NCBI RefSeq assembly: GCF_027925525.1 | Contig: NZ_BSDJ01000002.1 | Location: forward strand, 1 to 64,000 | Origin: Paenibacillus tyrphae | GTDB lineage: Bacteria; Bacillota; Bacilli; Paenibacillales; NBRC-103111 | Direction: 5' to 3' | Length of the DNA stretch: 64,000 bases | In this document: positions 16,301 to 26,600 of the stretch, in pieces | Numbering within the stretch: the first letter of the stretch is position 1 | Layout of the letters: each line of letters opens with the position of its first letter | Made by a program: the position numbers and the translations under genes | The notes under the pieces: generated by a model | Database searches by the model: none | Told to the model about the DNA's origin: nothing | The model's input: the letters and a program-made list of their open reading frames with translations, nothing else

Positions 16301-17595
16301 ACATGGGGCTGACTTTCCGTTCCCATTACAGGAGGAGCCTCCCTGTGAATAGGACATGGATCGGATGAATTCGGAGCGTCGGCGTCCTGAAAAGCCTGTT
16401 CCCAGTTCGTCCGCAAATATTGCGTCAACTTCTCAACCGTTGAGTACTCGAACAGCAACGTCGGATACAGAGACGCCCGTACTTTTCGCTCCAACAGCTT
16501 CACGAATTCCAACAGCTGGATTGAATCCAATCCGAGCTCATAAAAACCGGCTTGAGGGTCGATCCGTTCGGCGGATGTGTTCAGCACACGAGCGATTTCC
16601 CGCATAAGAAACGTGGCGATCGTGGCTTCGACATCATCGTCGTCAGCATTTTTCGGTCTCGCCGCTTGGTGGAGCTCCGCTCTGGCTTCCTTCGGGCCGG
16701 GCTGCGGCGCGGCTTCGATTAGGCCGGTAATAAGCTGCGGCCGGCGAATGCGCTTCGCTTTCAAATTGCTGAATTCAGCCAGCAATTTCCCTTCTTCACT
16801 GCAGATGGAAATACTGCGGGAGATCATATCCGCGTCGGTCGACATGTCGCTTTCCGCCTGTTCCGTATATGTGTAAATTTGGGCGGGCAGCTTGCCGTAA
16901 ACGACAAATCTTTCAATCGTAAACGGGATATAGGGCGTACCCTCCGCCTCCTCCTGAGACGCATTCCGAGCCAGCCTGAAAGACGTTCCGGCGAAGGTAG
17001 ACCCGTCAAGCAGTGCGGCGTGAGCATAAAATTTATCGAGATGCCGCTCGGCCAGGCTGCTTACATGCAGCTCCATCCATTCATGCCGCCCTTGCCGGTA
17101 AACGGTTCCGAGCGTCTTCATAAACGCAAAGTGCTCAATGTCGGCTTTACGGGCAAAAGCGTATACCTCATCCATATCCCACCGCTTGTCCGCCTGCCGG
17201 TTTAAAGCCGGAATGACGGGCCGCCTCTCCGCTTCCGTTCCGTTCAGCACATAGAGCTGACATTCCATGTTAACTACAACCGCTACATCTGCATCCACGT
17301 GATTTTCAGACAGCACTTTTCGGCTTGAAACGGTAATTTCTGTGTGGTCTTCAAACCGCGTGAACGCTGCATAAATATCGATGTCAAACTGTTCGGAAGT
17401 TACGATAGGCTGCTTGAAGACGACGTTTCTCAGTTCGATGGACTGCGTTCGCAACGAGCTGGCGCTGAGCCTGTATACCATATCCAGCAGGACGACGCCC
17501 GGAAGTGTGCAGATGCCGTGGACACGATGGTGCTGCACCAAATAGTCGCCGTGACGGAGCCGCTGTAAAAAAGTGTCTGTTGTCGGCAGCTTCAT
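10363..17595 (-). CDS. Trans-AT PKS protein E: DH-ACP-KR, KS9-ACP, KS10-ACP
   Basis: A 2410-aa protein, start supported by AAAGGAGAGG. Domains: DH ~1-290 (His23 in HRVHGICTLP; Asp197 in LLDGSTF, but the Q/H normally four residues on is Phe); ACP ~320-395 (GLDS, Ser358); KR ~440-880 (YIITGGTGGLG); KS9 ~905-1335 (Cys1078, EAHGTGT, SSIGHLEAAAG); ACP ~1545-1620 (GFDS, Ser1584); KS10 ~1680-2110 (Cys1850); ACP ~2330-2405 (GMSS, Ser2369, with Ser in place of the usual Asp). No AT, thioesterase, condensation or reductase domain. The DH-ACP-KR part completes the module whose KS8 ends protein D. Modules 9 and 10 have no reductive domains, so they leave two keto groups next to the final thioester. The unusual order DH-ACP-KR is known from other trans-AT systems. 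The protein ends 14 residues after the last ACP helix pattern, so how the chain is released is open. Confidence 0.93.
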   Translation of the reverse strand: MKLPTTDTFLQRLRHGDYLVQHHRVHGICTLPGVVLLDMVYRLSASSLRTQSIELRNVVFKQPIVTSEQFDIDIYAAFTRFEDHTEITVSSRKVLSENHVDADVAVVVNMECQLYVLNGTEAERRPVIPALNRQADKRWDMDEVYAFARKADIEHFAFMKTLGTVYRQGRHEWMELHVSSLAERHLDKFYAHAALLDGSTFAGTSFRLARNASQEEAEGTPYIPFTIERFVVYGKLPAQIYTYTEQAESDMSTDADMISRSISICSEEGKLLAEFSNLKAKRIRRPQLITGLIEAAPQPGPKEARAELHQAARPKNADDDDVEATIATFLMREIARVLNTSAERIDPQAGFYELGLDSIQLLEFVKLLERKVRASLYPTLLFEYSTVEKLTQYLRTNWEQAFQDADAPNSSDPCPIHREAPPVMGTESQPHVEKPGRPLIYEPVWMQAEPNERSTAKTSGSLPRIVVLYNESAGWKTRIERQPGVSQVVALPSGMLDATAEYRQKFAAVFSLLQQQLHLHPEGLLLQIVADADDREGDVFGLEGLLRTAVLEYPNLCAQIIKLDLSSPAACEQAVGLIEREALSRSAGTASIWYRGDLLQRCVRRLKETALSELPHQTPYQSPYRPGSAYIITGGTGGLGYRLAHHIAGQTKVKLALIGRSGHDAAIEQKLERIREKGSEAVYVQADVTKLGGLEQAINFFKTQWGRIEGVFHCAGTVNDQLIAHKLASDLDDVLLPKIQGMWNLDQALQNEVLGFFVAFSSVSAVLGNRGQSDYAGANAAMDRMALQRSENANQGRRSGRTYTINWPLWAEGGMQIDEKLRRAYASSGLTLLPTEEGMQLLDRILSQDKPQLTVLYGEEHLIREHLRANLLLEETNPNPNETGGQPVSFHKESSREDMLRREPDGEDIAVIGVAGRYPKADNLDEFYRNLKEGKDCIAGIPKERWQNQRLPYNIDDYYRYGGFLNRIDDFDPLFFHISPYQAEMMDPQSRLFLQTAWEACEDAGFLIDRNRHDDASSGSRSVGVFAGVFWSHYELFSAELSQRGEPAAFGVNAASIPNMVSYHLNFHGPSMAVDSMCSSSLTAIHLACESIRRGECRYAIAGGVNLVTHPHKYVFLKQAKFLSTEGKCRSFGKGGDGYVPGEGVGAVLITTVAEAEKQGYPIYAVIKGSALNHTGRTSGATVPDPVAQSEVIASALDAAHIAPGTIGYIEAHGTGTSLGDPIELQGLERVFGAAGTDKQTCAIGSVKSSIGHLEAAAGIAGLTKLLLQFRHKEIFPSLHAEELNPFIPFESTSFYVERGNKAWTRKVMLANGQKWEIPLRAGISSFGANGSNAHLVMEEYVPPAQPGPESLFSAIATIVPLSAKSDERLRQYILKLVHYLSNPHQDVRLADIAYTFQTGRCAMNSRAAFVASDVRDLVEQLKLYLESGRKRGNSATSGNASVPLTACPSGEGRLDAEALIRELASAGDQERIAQLWEEGVSVDWNSLYGDVKPKLLHAPTYPFARNSYWVPDDLTHSEAGESTPDDYEPESEHAAVSYAGKTGTDKLAEKIRSSVTQMAAKMLKVKPSDIDAAVELSEYGFDSILFTELANQMNLAYELELTPALFFERTTVLQLAEYLVQEYPNKLSDVMVVPATAPAPTTRPLTAFNRPSSDRPNVGPQLAADATVPLADYASAQNEPIAIIGMSARFPMADDVDQFWENLVGGKDCMSEVPKDRWDWEAHYGDPHQERRKTNVKWGGFIADIDKFDPLFFGISPREADLMDPQQRLLMMYVWKAIEDAGYSASSLSGTDLGLFIGTGNSGYNVLMAQADEALEAYSITATVPSVGPNRMSYFLNVHGPSEPIETSCSSSLVAIHRAIAAIRSGDCNAAVAGGVNTILSLDAHISLNKAGMLSKDGRCKAFSEQADGYARGEGVGMIVLKKLKDAELAGDHIYGIIRGTGVNHGGKANSLTAPNPKAQTALLKTAYAKANIDPATVSFIEAHGTGTPLGDPIEINALKSAFQQLQQFGSLNSAAQTRPAYCGIGSVKTNIGHLEMAAGIAGVIKVLLQMKHRKLVKSLHADKLNPYIQLEGSPFYIVRETQEWTALKDQHGYDMPRRAGVSSFGFGGSNAHVILEEYIPQDAAQASDTFVVSPQNPAVIVLSAKTKERLQEQARQLLNELRKRDYTDEQLTRIAYTLQTGREAMEARAGFIASSIGELANKLGIYLEHGGEAAEAHEGLVQQNKEMIAIFKADEELMEAVEQWIKRRKYNKLLELWVKGLDVDWEVIYGESRPQRISLPTYPFSKESCWIGNRRQSYSADIASLASGEKGGAGQPENEPAVNGSAPSGFEPEHSEHEVLHILADLLGVQPDDLKLQAPLSQYGMSSILMLQLLQRLQAKFGPAVNPSGIAACGTIGDIIDILTVPSH

Positions 17596-17615
17596 GCTCT
17601 AACCCCTCTCCTTTC

Positions 17616-20600
17616 TCAAACCTTGATGTAGTCAAAAAAGCCGGCCGCCGGTGCTGGAGCCTGTTCCGCCGGATCAGGCCAATGTCTCATCCGGTTGAAT
17701 TGGACTTCCGGACATGTCAATGGATGTGGAACCATGTGCGTAGCGGGTATCCCCTCATTGCTGACGATGAGATGCGCATTGTTGCCGCCAAGGCCGAAAG
17801 CGCTGATGCCCGCACGCAAAACGCCGTTCCCGTCGCCCCACGGCTGATGCGTCTGCACGATGTAGAAAGGAGAATCGTCGAACTGAAAACGCGGATTGGG
17901 TCGGTCGCAGTGCAGCGTGGGCGGCAGCTCCCGATGGACGAGCGACAGCAGCACCTTAATGAAGCTGGCTATTCCCGCAGCGCTTAGCAGATGCCCGATA
18001 TTGCTCTTGACGCTGCCGACGCCGCAAAACTGCCTGACATCCGTATATTTGGCGAAAACGCCGGTCAGCGCCTTCAGTTCGAGCGGATCGCCGATCAATG
18101 TCCCCGTTCCGTGCGTCTCGATGTAGCTAATGGTTTCCGGATGAATACCCGCGTCTTGAATCGCTTGCTCCAGCAGCTCCTTCTGCGCTTCCGGATTCGG
18201 CGTCGTAATGCCCATCGTATGCCCGTCGTTATTGACGGCGCTGCCGTCAATTACGCCGTATATGCGGTCATTGTCCGCAATCGCCTTGGTTAGCGGCTTC
18301 AGCAGAACGACCCCGCACCCTTCTCCGAGTCCGATGCCGTCTGCGTCCGCGCTAAACGTTTTGCAGCGCGAATCCGGCGATAATACGCCAGCGGCGCCCA
18401 GCACCTCGAAAGGCGCCTCATCCAGCAAGATGTCGACTCCCCCGGCGAAGGCCAGAGCGCATTCGCCGTTTTGGATGCTTTTCACCGCCAGGTGAATGGC
18501 TGTCAGCGCGCTGGAGCATGCGGTATCAATGACCATGTTGGGTCCCTTTAAGTTATAAAAATGGGACAGGTGAGCCGCGATGAAGTTTTGTCCGATGCCG
18601 ACTACCGTTTCTTTGCCGTACGTATCCAATTTGGAAGAAAAGTTGCCTGTTCTGGCTCCCACAAACACTCCCGTCTGCGTGTTCCACAGCTCCTTCTTCC
18701 CATATCCGGCATCCGCTGCCGCTTCTACACTCACTTCAAGCAGCTGGCGCTGCAGCGGGTCCAGCTGCACGGCCTGCGACTCGCTTATACCGAAATAGGC
18801 AGGATCGAATTGCTCGATATCGTCAAGGAACGCCCCCATTCTTTCGGCGCTATTGGCTTGTCCTGCTCCGGCCGTCAAGCGCCGTCTGGAAGCCGGCATT
18901 TCTTTCAGGCTGTCCTTCCCTTGCTTCAGGTTAGACCAAAATTGCAGCGGATTGGCGGCATCCGGGAAATGGCAGCCGATACCGATAACGGCGACTTTAT
19001 TAGCAGCTTCTTCAGGCGACCAGCCGGCGAACTTTCCGGATTGCGGGTGCACCGATTCGTGCTGCGGCTGCCGGTCGGAGAGCTCGCTGCGTGCTGCCGC
19101 AACGAAATGCTCCGATGAAGCAAACAGAGCCGTCAGCTCTGCCGTATAAGCGCGGACGAAATGATTCGCCAGCTGCCGCAGTGTCGGATGCTCCAGAATA
19201 ATGGACGGATCGACGGACACGCCTGCCAAATGACGATCCATCGACACAATGACCTGAGCCAGCAGGATGGAATCCATGCCGTACTGCTGAAAAGGCGTAT
19301 CCGCATCGATCCTCGAAGCGTCTATTTTCAGCTCTTGAGCCAATAAGTCATGCAGCCAAGCCAATGTGTGGCCGTGCAGCCGGTCATGGCTCCAGGTCAG
19401 GTTTACGCTTGCAGCGGTCGGCCGCTCTCTGGAGGCGGATGGAGCTCTGTAGCTGCTTTTGCGACTCAACCCTATGTCTGGCCCGGCAGCTTCCCTGTCC
19501 AGCACAGCCGGAAGCACAACCGGGCCCAATCCTCCCGCCACAATCCGGTCCAACAGCTGCAGCCCTTCGGCATCGGTAAGGGTGAGCAGTCCTGTCTGTT
19601 TATAAGCAGCGCCTACAACTTCACCAAAGCCGGTCTCTTTCCAGCTGGGCCACTGGATGCTGACGATCGGACAATCGCCTGCCCGGGCTTCCGCAAAATA
19701 ATCCATGTACGCATTGGCCATGGCGTAATCGCTTTGCCCGACAGCGAGTGCCGGAATGACGGACGATACGGAAGAAAACAGCGCAAAAAAGCGCAAAGGC
19801 TCCTGAAGGAGCGCATCGTAAAGCACATGAAGCCCGCGCACCTTAGGGTCCATGACTCTCTGCACAGAAGGCGCGGTCTTGCGGATAAAGGCAGGATTTG
19901 CTCCATCGACCAGACCCGCGCAGTGAATCAGTCCTCCGACGGGACCGAGTGTGCGGCGAATATGATCCACCGCCTCCCGGACGTCCTTCTCGCAGGTCAG
20001 ATCGACCGCCAAAACTTGCACCTGCACGCCTTGACCTTCCAGCTCCATGACCGATTTGATTTTCTCGGCCACATCGGATCGTTGTTCCGCAAGCTGCGCA
20101 CGTTCCGCATACTGGCCCCATTGTTCCCGAGGAGGTAGCGGCTCCCGCCCGCTTAGCACCAAGCGCGTAATCCCGTGCTTCTGCACAAAGTGCCGGGCGC
20201 ACAGCAGGCCAAGCCCTCGGGTGCCCCCGGTAATCCAAAGCGCCTGATCGCGCGGAAACGGGCCGGCTATCCTGGATGAGCTGCGGATCTCATCCGCTTC
20301 GCTTAAATAAGAGCTCCAGCGCTGCCCATCCCGGTAGCACACTTCCGGGTCCCTGCTGTCGCTCAGGAACTCATCCGCAATTTGCCGAGCCAACCGTGCG
20401 GCAGGCGTCCCCGGCTCCACATCCATATGCCTTGAACGAAGGCGGCTGTATTCGCTTTGCAGCATCCGGTACAGCCCGGCGCGCCCCGCCCCTTTAAGTT
20501 GAATGGAGGCATTCTTGAACGATTCTAGACCTCTCGTAACAAACAGCAATGTCACATCGTCCCGTTTGTTCGTTTCGATCCACCGCTGCAGCCACGTTAG

Positions 20601-23600
20601 CCAGCCATGGTGAACCGTTGCTTCCCCGTATTCCCCGGGCCCCGCTTCCACTGCACAGCCCGTTAAATCGATAACCCCGATCAATCGGGACAACCGGTCC
20701 TCAGACAGCTGGGACGGAAGCTCGTCTTCTTCCCAAATCACGGACTCTGCCAAATCACGCGCCAACTCCGAGGCCAGCAGCTTGTTTTCTTTTGCCGTCA
20801 AAATGGCAATTGTTCCTTCGATGTCTCTGGCTTTACCCGCGGAGGATAGCTGCCAGCGCTTGTGCAGGAACGTCATCGTACGGGCTGGCACCGAAGGGGA
20901 ATGAATTGCATGCTGCGACCGATCGTCCCCCTCCGAGCTGCCGCCTGGACTGGGGCCGAGCTGAGGGGCCCAGCAGCGCTCTTTGGCGAACGGATAAGGA
21001 GGCAGACTGACGCGCCGCGGAACGCTTTCCGCATGGAGCGGACTCCAGTCCACTTGCAGTCCTTTCACCCACAGCTCCAGCAGCTTGCCGTAAGCCCGCT
21101 GATCAAACCATGCGCGGACAACTTCGTTCCATGCTTCATCGGATGCCAATAACGTCATCGTCTCTTTATGAGCCTTCACTTGCCCCCGATAGATCCCCTC
21201 CACGCCCTGCATATTTCCTGAAATAAACGCTTGAAGCTTCTCCTGCAGTTCTGCGGTGGAATGGACAAGGCAGCCAAGCCGCTCCTCCATCGCTTCCCTG
21301 CCGGTCTGCAAAGTAAAAGCAATGTCCGTTAACCGGCATGCCGAATCGCTGCTCCCGTTCAGCAGAGCGCCCAGCAGTTGCTTCGCCCGTTCCTGCAAGC
21401 GTTCCTCCGTCTTCGCGGACAGCACAATGACGGCCGGCTCGCGAGGCGCGGATGACAATGTCGGCTCCTCGATTTCGCCAGGCCTATACTCCTCAATGAT
21501 CAAATGGGCGTTGGCTCCACCCGCGCCGAAAGAGGAAATGCCCGCCCTGCGCGGGGCTTTCTCCTTATTCCCGTTCCGCTCGATTTCCGGCCTTTTCCAT
21601 TCCTGCAACTGTCGCTGCACAACGAAGGGCGTCGCGCCAAAATCGATGTTTGGATTCAACGTATGAGCGTGAATCGACGGCACTAGCAACTGATGCTTCA
21701 TCTGTAAAAGCACCTTCGTCAATCCGGCGATGCCGGCCGCGCTTTCGCAATGCCCGATATTGGATTTGACCGAACCGATCGCGCAAAACTCCCGGTCCGC
21801 GGTATACGCCGCAAACGCCTTGGACAGCCCCGTGATTTCGATCGGGTCTCCAAGCGACGTCCCCGTCCCGTGAGCTTCCATATAGCTGATGCTTCTCGGA
21901 TCGACGCCGGATTTGGCAATGGCTCTCCCGATGACGCCGGACTGCGCGCTCGGGTTCGGAACGGTATAACCGTTCGTTTTGCCGCCGTGATTGATCGCGG
22001 AGCCCTTGATGACTCCGTAAATATGGTCCCCGTCCGCTACGGCTTTGGATAGCGGTTTCAGAATAACCGCCCCCACGCCTTCGCCGGGCACATAACCGTC
22101 GCCGTCCGAGCCGAAGCTTTCGCAGCGGCCCTTGCTGGACAGGAAGCCGCCCTGATTCAGCATAATGTATTTGTTTGGATGCACCGATACGTTCACGCCG
22201 CCGGCGACGGCAACTTCGCACTCCTCATTCTGCAAGCTCTGGCAGGCAAGATGGATCGCGGTCAAAGAGGAAGAACACATCGTATCGACAGCCATGCTCG
22301 GCCCGTGAAAATTGCAAAAATAAGAAACGCGGTTCGCGATGGACGCCGGGTTGCCGCTGAGCGCAACAGGCTTATGCCCCAATGCCTGCGCTTGGGCGCC
22401 GTAGAGCTGGTATTCCTCGTACATGACGCCGACATAGACGCCGACGCGGTTTCCGAACTCGCCGTTTCTCTGTTCCCCCAGGGTATCCTTGGTATACCCC
22501 GCATCTTCCAAAGCTTCGTACACGGTTTGCAGAAACAGTCGCTCCTGCGGGTCCATCAGCTCCGCCTCTTTGGGGGAAATATTGAAAAACAGCGGGTCGA
22601 AGCAATCGACATCGTCCAAAAATCCGCCCCATCTGCCGCCACCTTTATTCGACCGGCCTTCGGCTTCGTTAGCATACAGGCGGTAATCCCAACGGTCCTG
22701 CGGAATTTCCGTTATACAGTCTTCGGCATTCATTAAATTGCTCCAAAATTGTTCCAGATTATTGGCTCGCGGATAGCGGCCCGCGAGGCCGATGATGGCT
22801 ATATCCGTTGACGGCTTGGCAGATGGGCCGACGGCAGCGGATGCAAACCTATGCCCCGCCTTCGTACGAGACGTGCGTTTGACGATGTTGGCAGTGATGA
22901 CGTTCCCGTTCGAAGCGGTCGAGGCATGCGTTTCGCCCGACGGTATGCTAAGCAGTTCGATCAGCCGTTCCCGATGAGACTTTACAAAATAGCGGGCTAA
23001 CGCTCCAATGGTCTGATACTCAAACAGCAATGTTTTCGATAAGGTGCCGAAGCCGGATTCCAACTGCTTGGTCAACTGCATGACCATGATCGAGTCGATT
23101 CCGTAGTTCTCCATCGGAGCATCGGGTTCGATTTGATTTATCGGCAGCTTGAGCACGGAGGCGAGTGCCTTTTTCAAATAATCTGCCGTCTGTTCCGTCA
23201 GCGATCGTTCCGACATTTCCGCACCCCGTCGCGGACGTCCCTCGCCTAGGACCTGAACCTGCTGCCCGAATTTGCCGGGATGAGTGTTCATCAGGCGCTT
23301 TGCAATGTTATGCAGCGTACAGTATTCAATGAAGAACGCAGAGGTCAGCTCCAGCCGGAATTGCCGGTTCATCATGCTTGCCAGCTCCGCCAGCATCGTC
23401 TGGTCAAATCCGTATTCCGCAAGCTCAACGTCCTTGTCCAATTTTTCCGGCGCTACATGGAGGATGCTTGCAGCCATATGCATCAAAGTGTGCAGTAGTC
23501 CCTGCTTCGTTACGTCGCCCGCAGCTCCCGCAGCAGGCCCGGAAGCGGCTCTCTCGTGCCGAGTTCCATAGACGTACCATCTCGCCAGCAATTCCTCCTT

Positions 23601-26600
23601 GAGTCGGGATGTGCGTCCGTGAACGACTGTCACTTGGTAGTCGTCCAATTGGAACGCCCGGTAAAACATGCCGAGGCCCGCTTCCGTCGTCATCGCTTTC
23701 ATCCCGACGCTGTGCAGAAGTAGTTGTTCCGCATCCGCTTCCAGGCGCATGCCGCCTTCTTGCCAGAGCGGCCAATTCAACGCCAGCGTTTTCCCATGGC
23801 GCCGTCCGGACGCCGTTAGCTCGCTCCTGTACTGCGCGTAGCTGTCCATGAAGGCATTGGCTGCCGCATAGTCGGCTTGCCCCGGATTGCCGAACATGCC
23901 GGCCAACGAAGAAAAGAGAACGAAGAAATCGAGCTGCATCTCCCGGCTCGCCTCGTCCAAATGAACAGTTCCGCATACTTTGGGCGCCAGCACTTCTTCC
24001 GCTTCGGCTTCCCGTTTGTTCAGGATAAAGTTGTCCCTTACGATTCCCGCACTGTGAATAATGCCGTGAAGCTTGCCGTATGTTTGTCGGATGTGCTTCA
24101 TAAGGTCCGATACCGCCTGCCGATCCGCTACATCAGACTGCCGGTACACCAATTGGGCGCCGGCTTGCTCCAGTTTATTCAGCTCTTGCAGCGTATCGCC
24201 GCTTAGCTCCGATCTGCCGGTCAAAATCAGCACCGGCCTGTGCGCTTTCGCAGCGATTTCCCTGGCAAAAATAAGTCCGAGTCCGCCCATTCCGCCCGTG
24301 ATCAAATAAACGCCGCCATCTCTCCAAGGCATGTCAGCCCGTTTCCCTGCCGATGGGAGTTCGTTCCATGACTTCTCATACCGTTTACCTGCGCTATAGC
24401 GGATATGCATCTCGGCTGCCGTACCGTTTTCTTTCAATAGGGCAGCAATCTGGCTGGCGTTCATTCCCGGGTCGACTTCAATCAACTGGGCGGACAGCTT
24501 CGGATTTTCAAGAACAGCCGTTCTCAATAGCCCCGAAAGCGCCGACAACAAATGCAGCTGCCCCTCATTCGCTACTACCGTCTGGATCAAAACTTTCCCA
24601 TCTGCTCCATCCACGTTATGGCCGATCATCCGCCGAATTTCGCCGAGCGCCCGCAAAGCGGCCGCGCGGAATCGCTGTTCTATCCCGTTGTTTTCCGGAT
24701 GCTGGCGCATCTCATCTTCCGGAGCCAGCGCGATGCATGCCGCGCCGCCGTTCATTTCGACGGCAATCTGGTCTTTCAGATCAGTATAAGGCTCGCACAG
24801 CATGACGATATGCCGGTCGTAAGCGGAAGCGGGAGCGTCGGTTTGCAAGTCCCGCTCTTTCCATTCAGGCACCAGCAGCAGCGTATTTTCGTCAGAAAGC
24901 TTCATCGCCGCATCGTGTTCGCCTTCCAATATCCGGCTGCTCACCCCTTGCATGCGCACGCAAATGCCGCCGTTATCGTCGCAAATGTCGATGTCCAGCT
25001 TTTGCAGTGTATCCGGGCTGCGTCTGCCTTCACTGTACCGAACATACGCCCACATGGAGGACGCGCAGGGACGAAACACATCAAGCCGTTCCAGGGCAAA
25101 CGGTACCGCAGGCTGTTTTATGGGCAGGCCTTCATGCCCGGTTCCCAGCCATAACCCGATGGACGCTTGGAGAGCGGCATCTATGGTGGCGGGATGCAGG
25201 ACGTACCGGGCTTGATCGTCCTCCAGAGCGGAATGGAGCTTCAAGCAGGCGAGCGCTTCGTCCTGCCCTACATACAGCGTATCCAGCGCCTGATGAAAGT
25301 GACCGTAATGCAGCCCCAGCTCGTCATAAGCTTGATAGCAAGCTTCTTTAGAAACGGTATTCAGGCTGCAGCGGGACCGCACTTCCGCCAAATCGACGGA
25401 CAGCGAATCTGCGTATTCCATAATCACTGCACTGCCGAAGCTGGATAGAACAGGTTCCTCAGCCTGTTGACTGCAATCCCGCGCAAATATCTCGTAACGG
25501 ATTTCTCCATCGTCTTCGCCGGGACGAATTGCGATGTTCACTTCGATCGGCTCGTCCTCCAGACCGATAGGCTTCGTCCATGCGATCTGCCGCAGCGAGA
25601 CGACGGAACGTTCCGGTGCCAACCCGCCCAACGCATTCTCCACGGCGGCCCGCGCCATTTCAAGATAGCCGGCTGCTGGCAATACTTTCTTGCCCTTCAC
25701 CACATGATCCGCGAGGAAAAATTCGTTCCCCGTAAAGGTGGAAGTGTATTTCTGCTCCATCAAATCCGAAATATTCCGATGCAGCAGCGGGTGAAGATAG
25801 GAAGCGCCGACTGCGGACGCAGCGCCCGAATACAGCGAGAGGGCTGCTTTCTTCTCATATTCCGGCACCCAGCAGCGCTCTCTGGCAAAAGGATACGTCG
25901 GCAAGCCGATGCGTTTGCGCGCGCCATCTTGATGGAGTATCGTCCAATCCAAACGCAGCCCGTTCACCCACAGCTCAAGCAGCTTGCTGTACTTTCCTTT
26001 TCGAACCCACTGCGCGACGGTGCCCTGCATATCGTCGTCAGACGACAGCAGAGACAGCGGCTCTTGGCCGCTCTTCGCTTGTCCGCTGTAGATACCTTCA
26101 AGGCTGGTCCTGCCTTCCATAAAATGTTCCAGCTTCTCCATCAAATCCGCTATGGATTCGACCAGCATACCGAGCCGCGCTTCCATCGCTTCCCGCCCTG
26201 TCTGCAGCGTATAGGCCATGTCCGCCAAATGGCGGTCGGCATAGCGCTGCTCCCGCAGGGCGGCGAGCAGCCGGCTTGCCAATGCGTGAAGCCGCTCCTC
26301 ATTTCTCGCGGACAGCACGATCATTGCCGGACGGGCCGGCTGGGCAGGAGCAGAAGAAGCTGCCGGCTCGCCCGGCACATACTCCTCGATGACGACATGA
26401 GCGTTCGAACCGCCTGCGCCGAAAGATGAAATGCCCGCGATCCGCGGCGCTTCTATCATGACTCCGTCGATCTCGACCGCGGGTCTCTCCCAGTCGCCCA
26501 GCTTCTGCTGGACAACAAAAGGAGTTTGATCGAAGTCGATGTTCGCGTTGGTCCGCTGCGAATGGATGGACGGAACAAGCTGCCCGTATTTCATCTGCAA

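Noticed and set aside
23093-23520. Tandem ACP as a beta-branching station
   Set aside because: No HMG-CoA synthase, donor ACP or enoyl-CoA hydratase genes in the window, and the first ACP cannot be phosphopantetheinylated. A cassette elsewhere in the genome is not excluded.
25467-26429. Long open frames on the plus strand inside the PKS genes (e.g. 320 codons here, 356 codons at 34651-35721, 416 codons at 51802-53052)
   Set aside because: They are mirror frames of GC-rich PKS codons, lack ribosome binding sites, and their translations are Arg/His/Cys-rich without any known domain; the minus strand gives continuous PKS domains.
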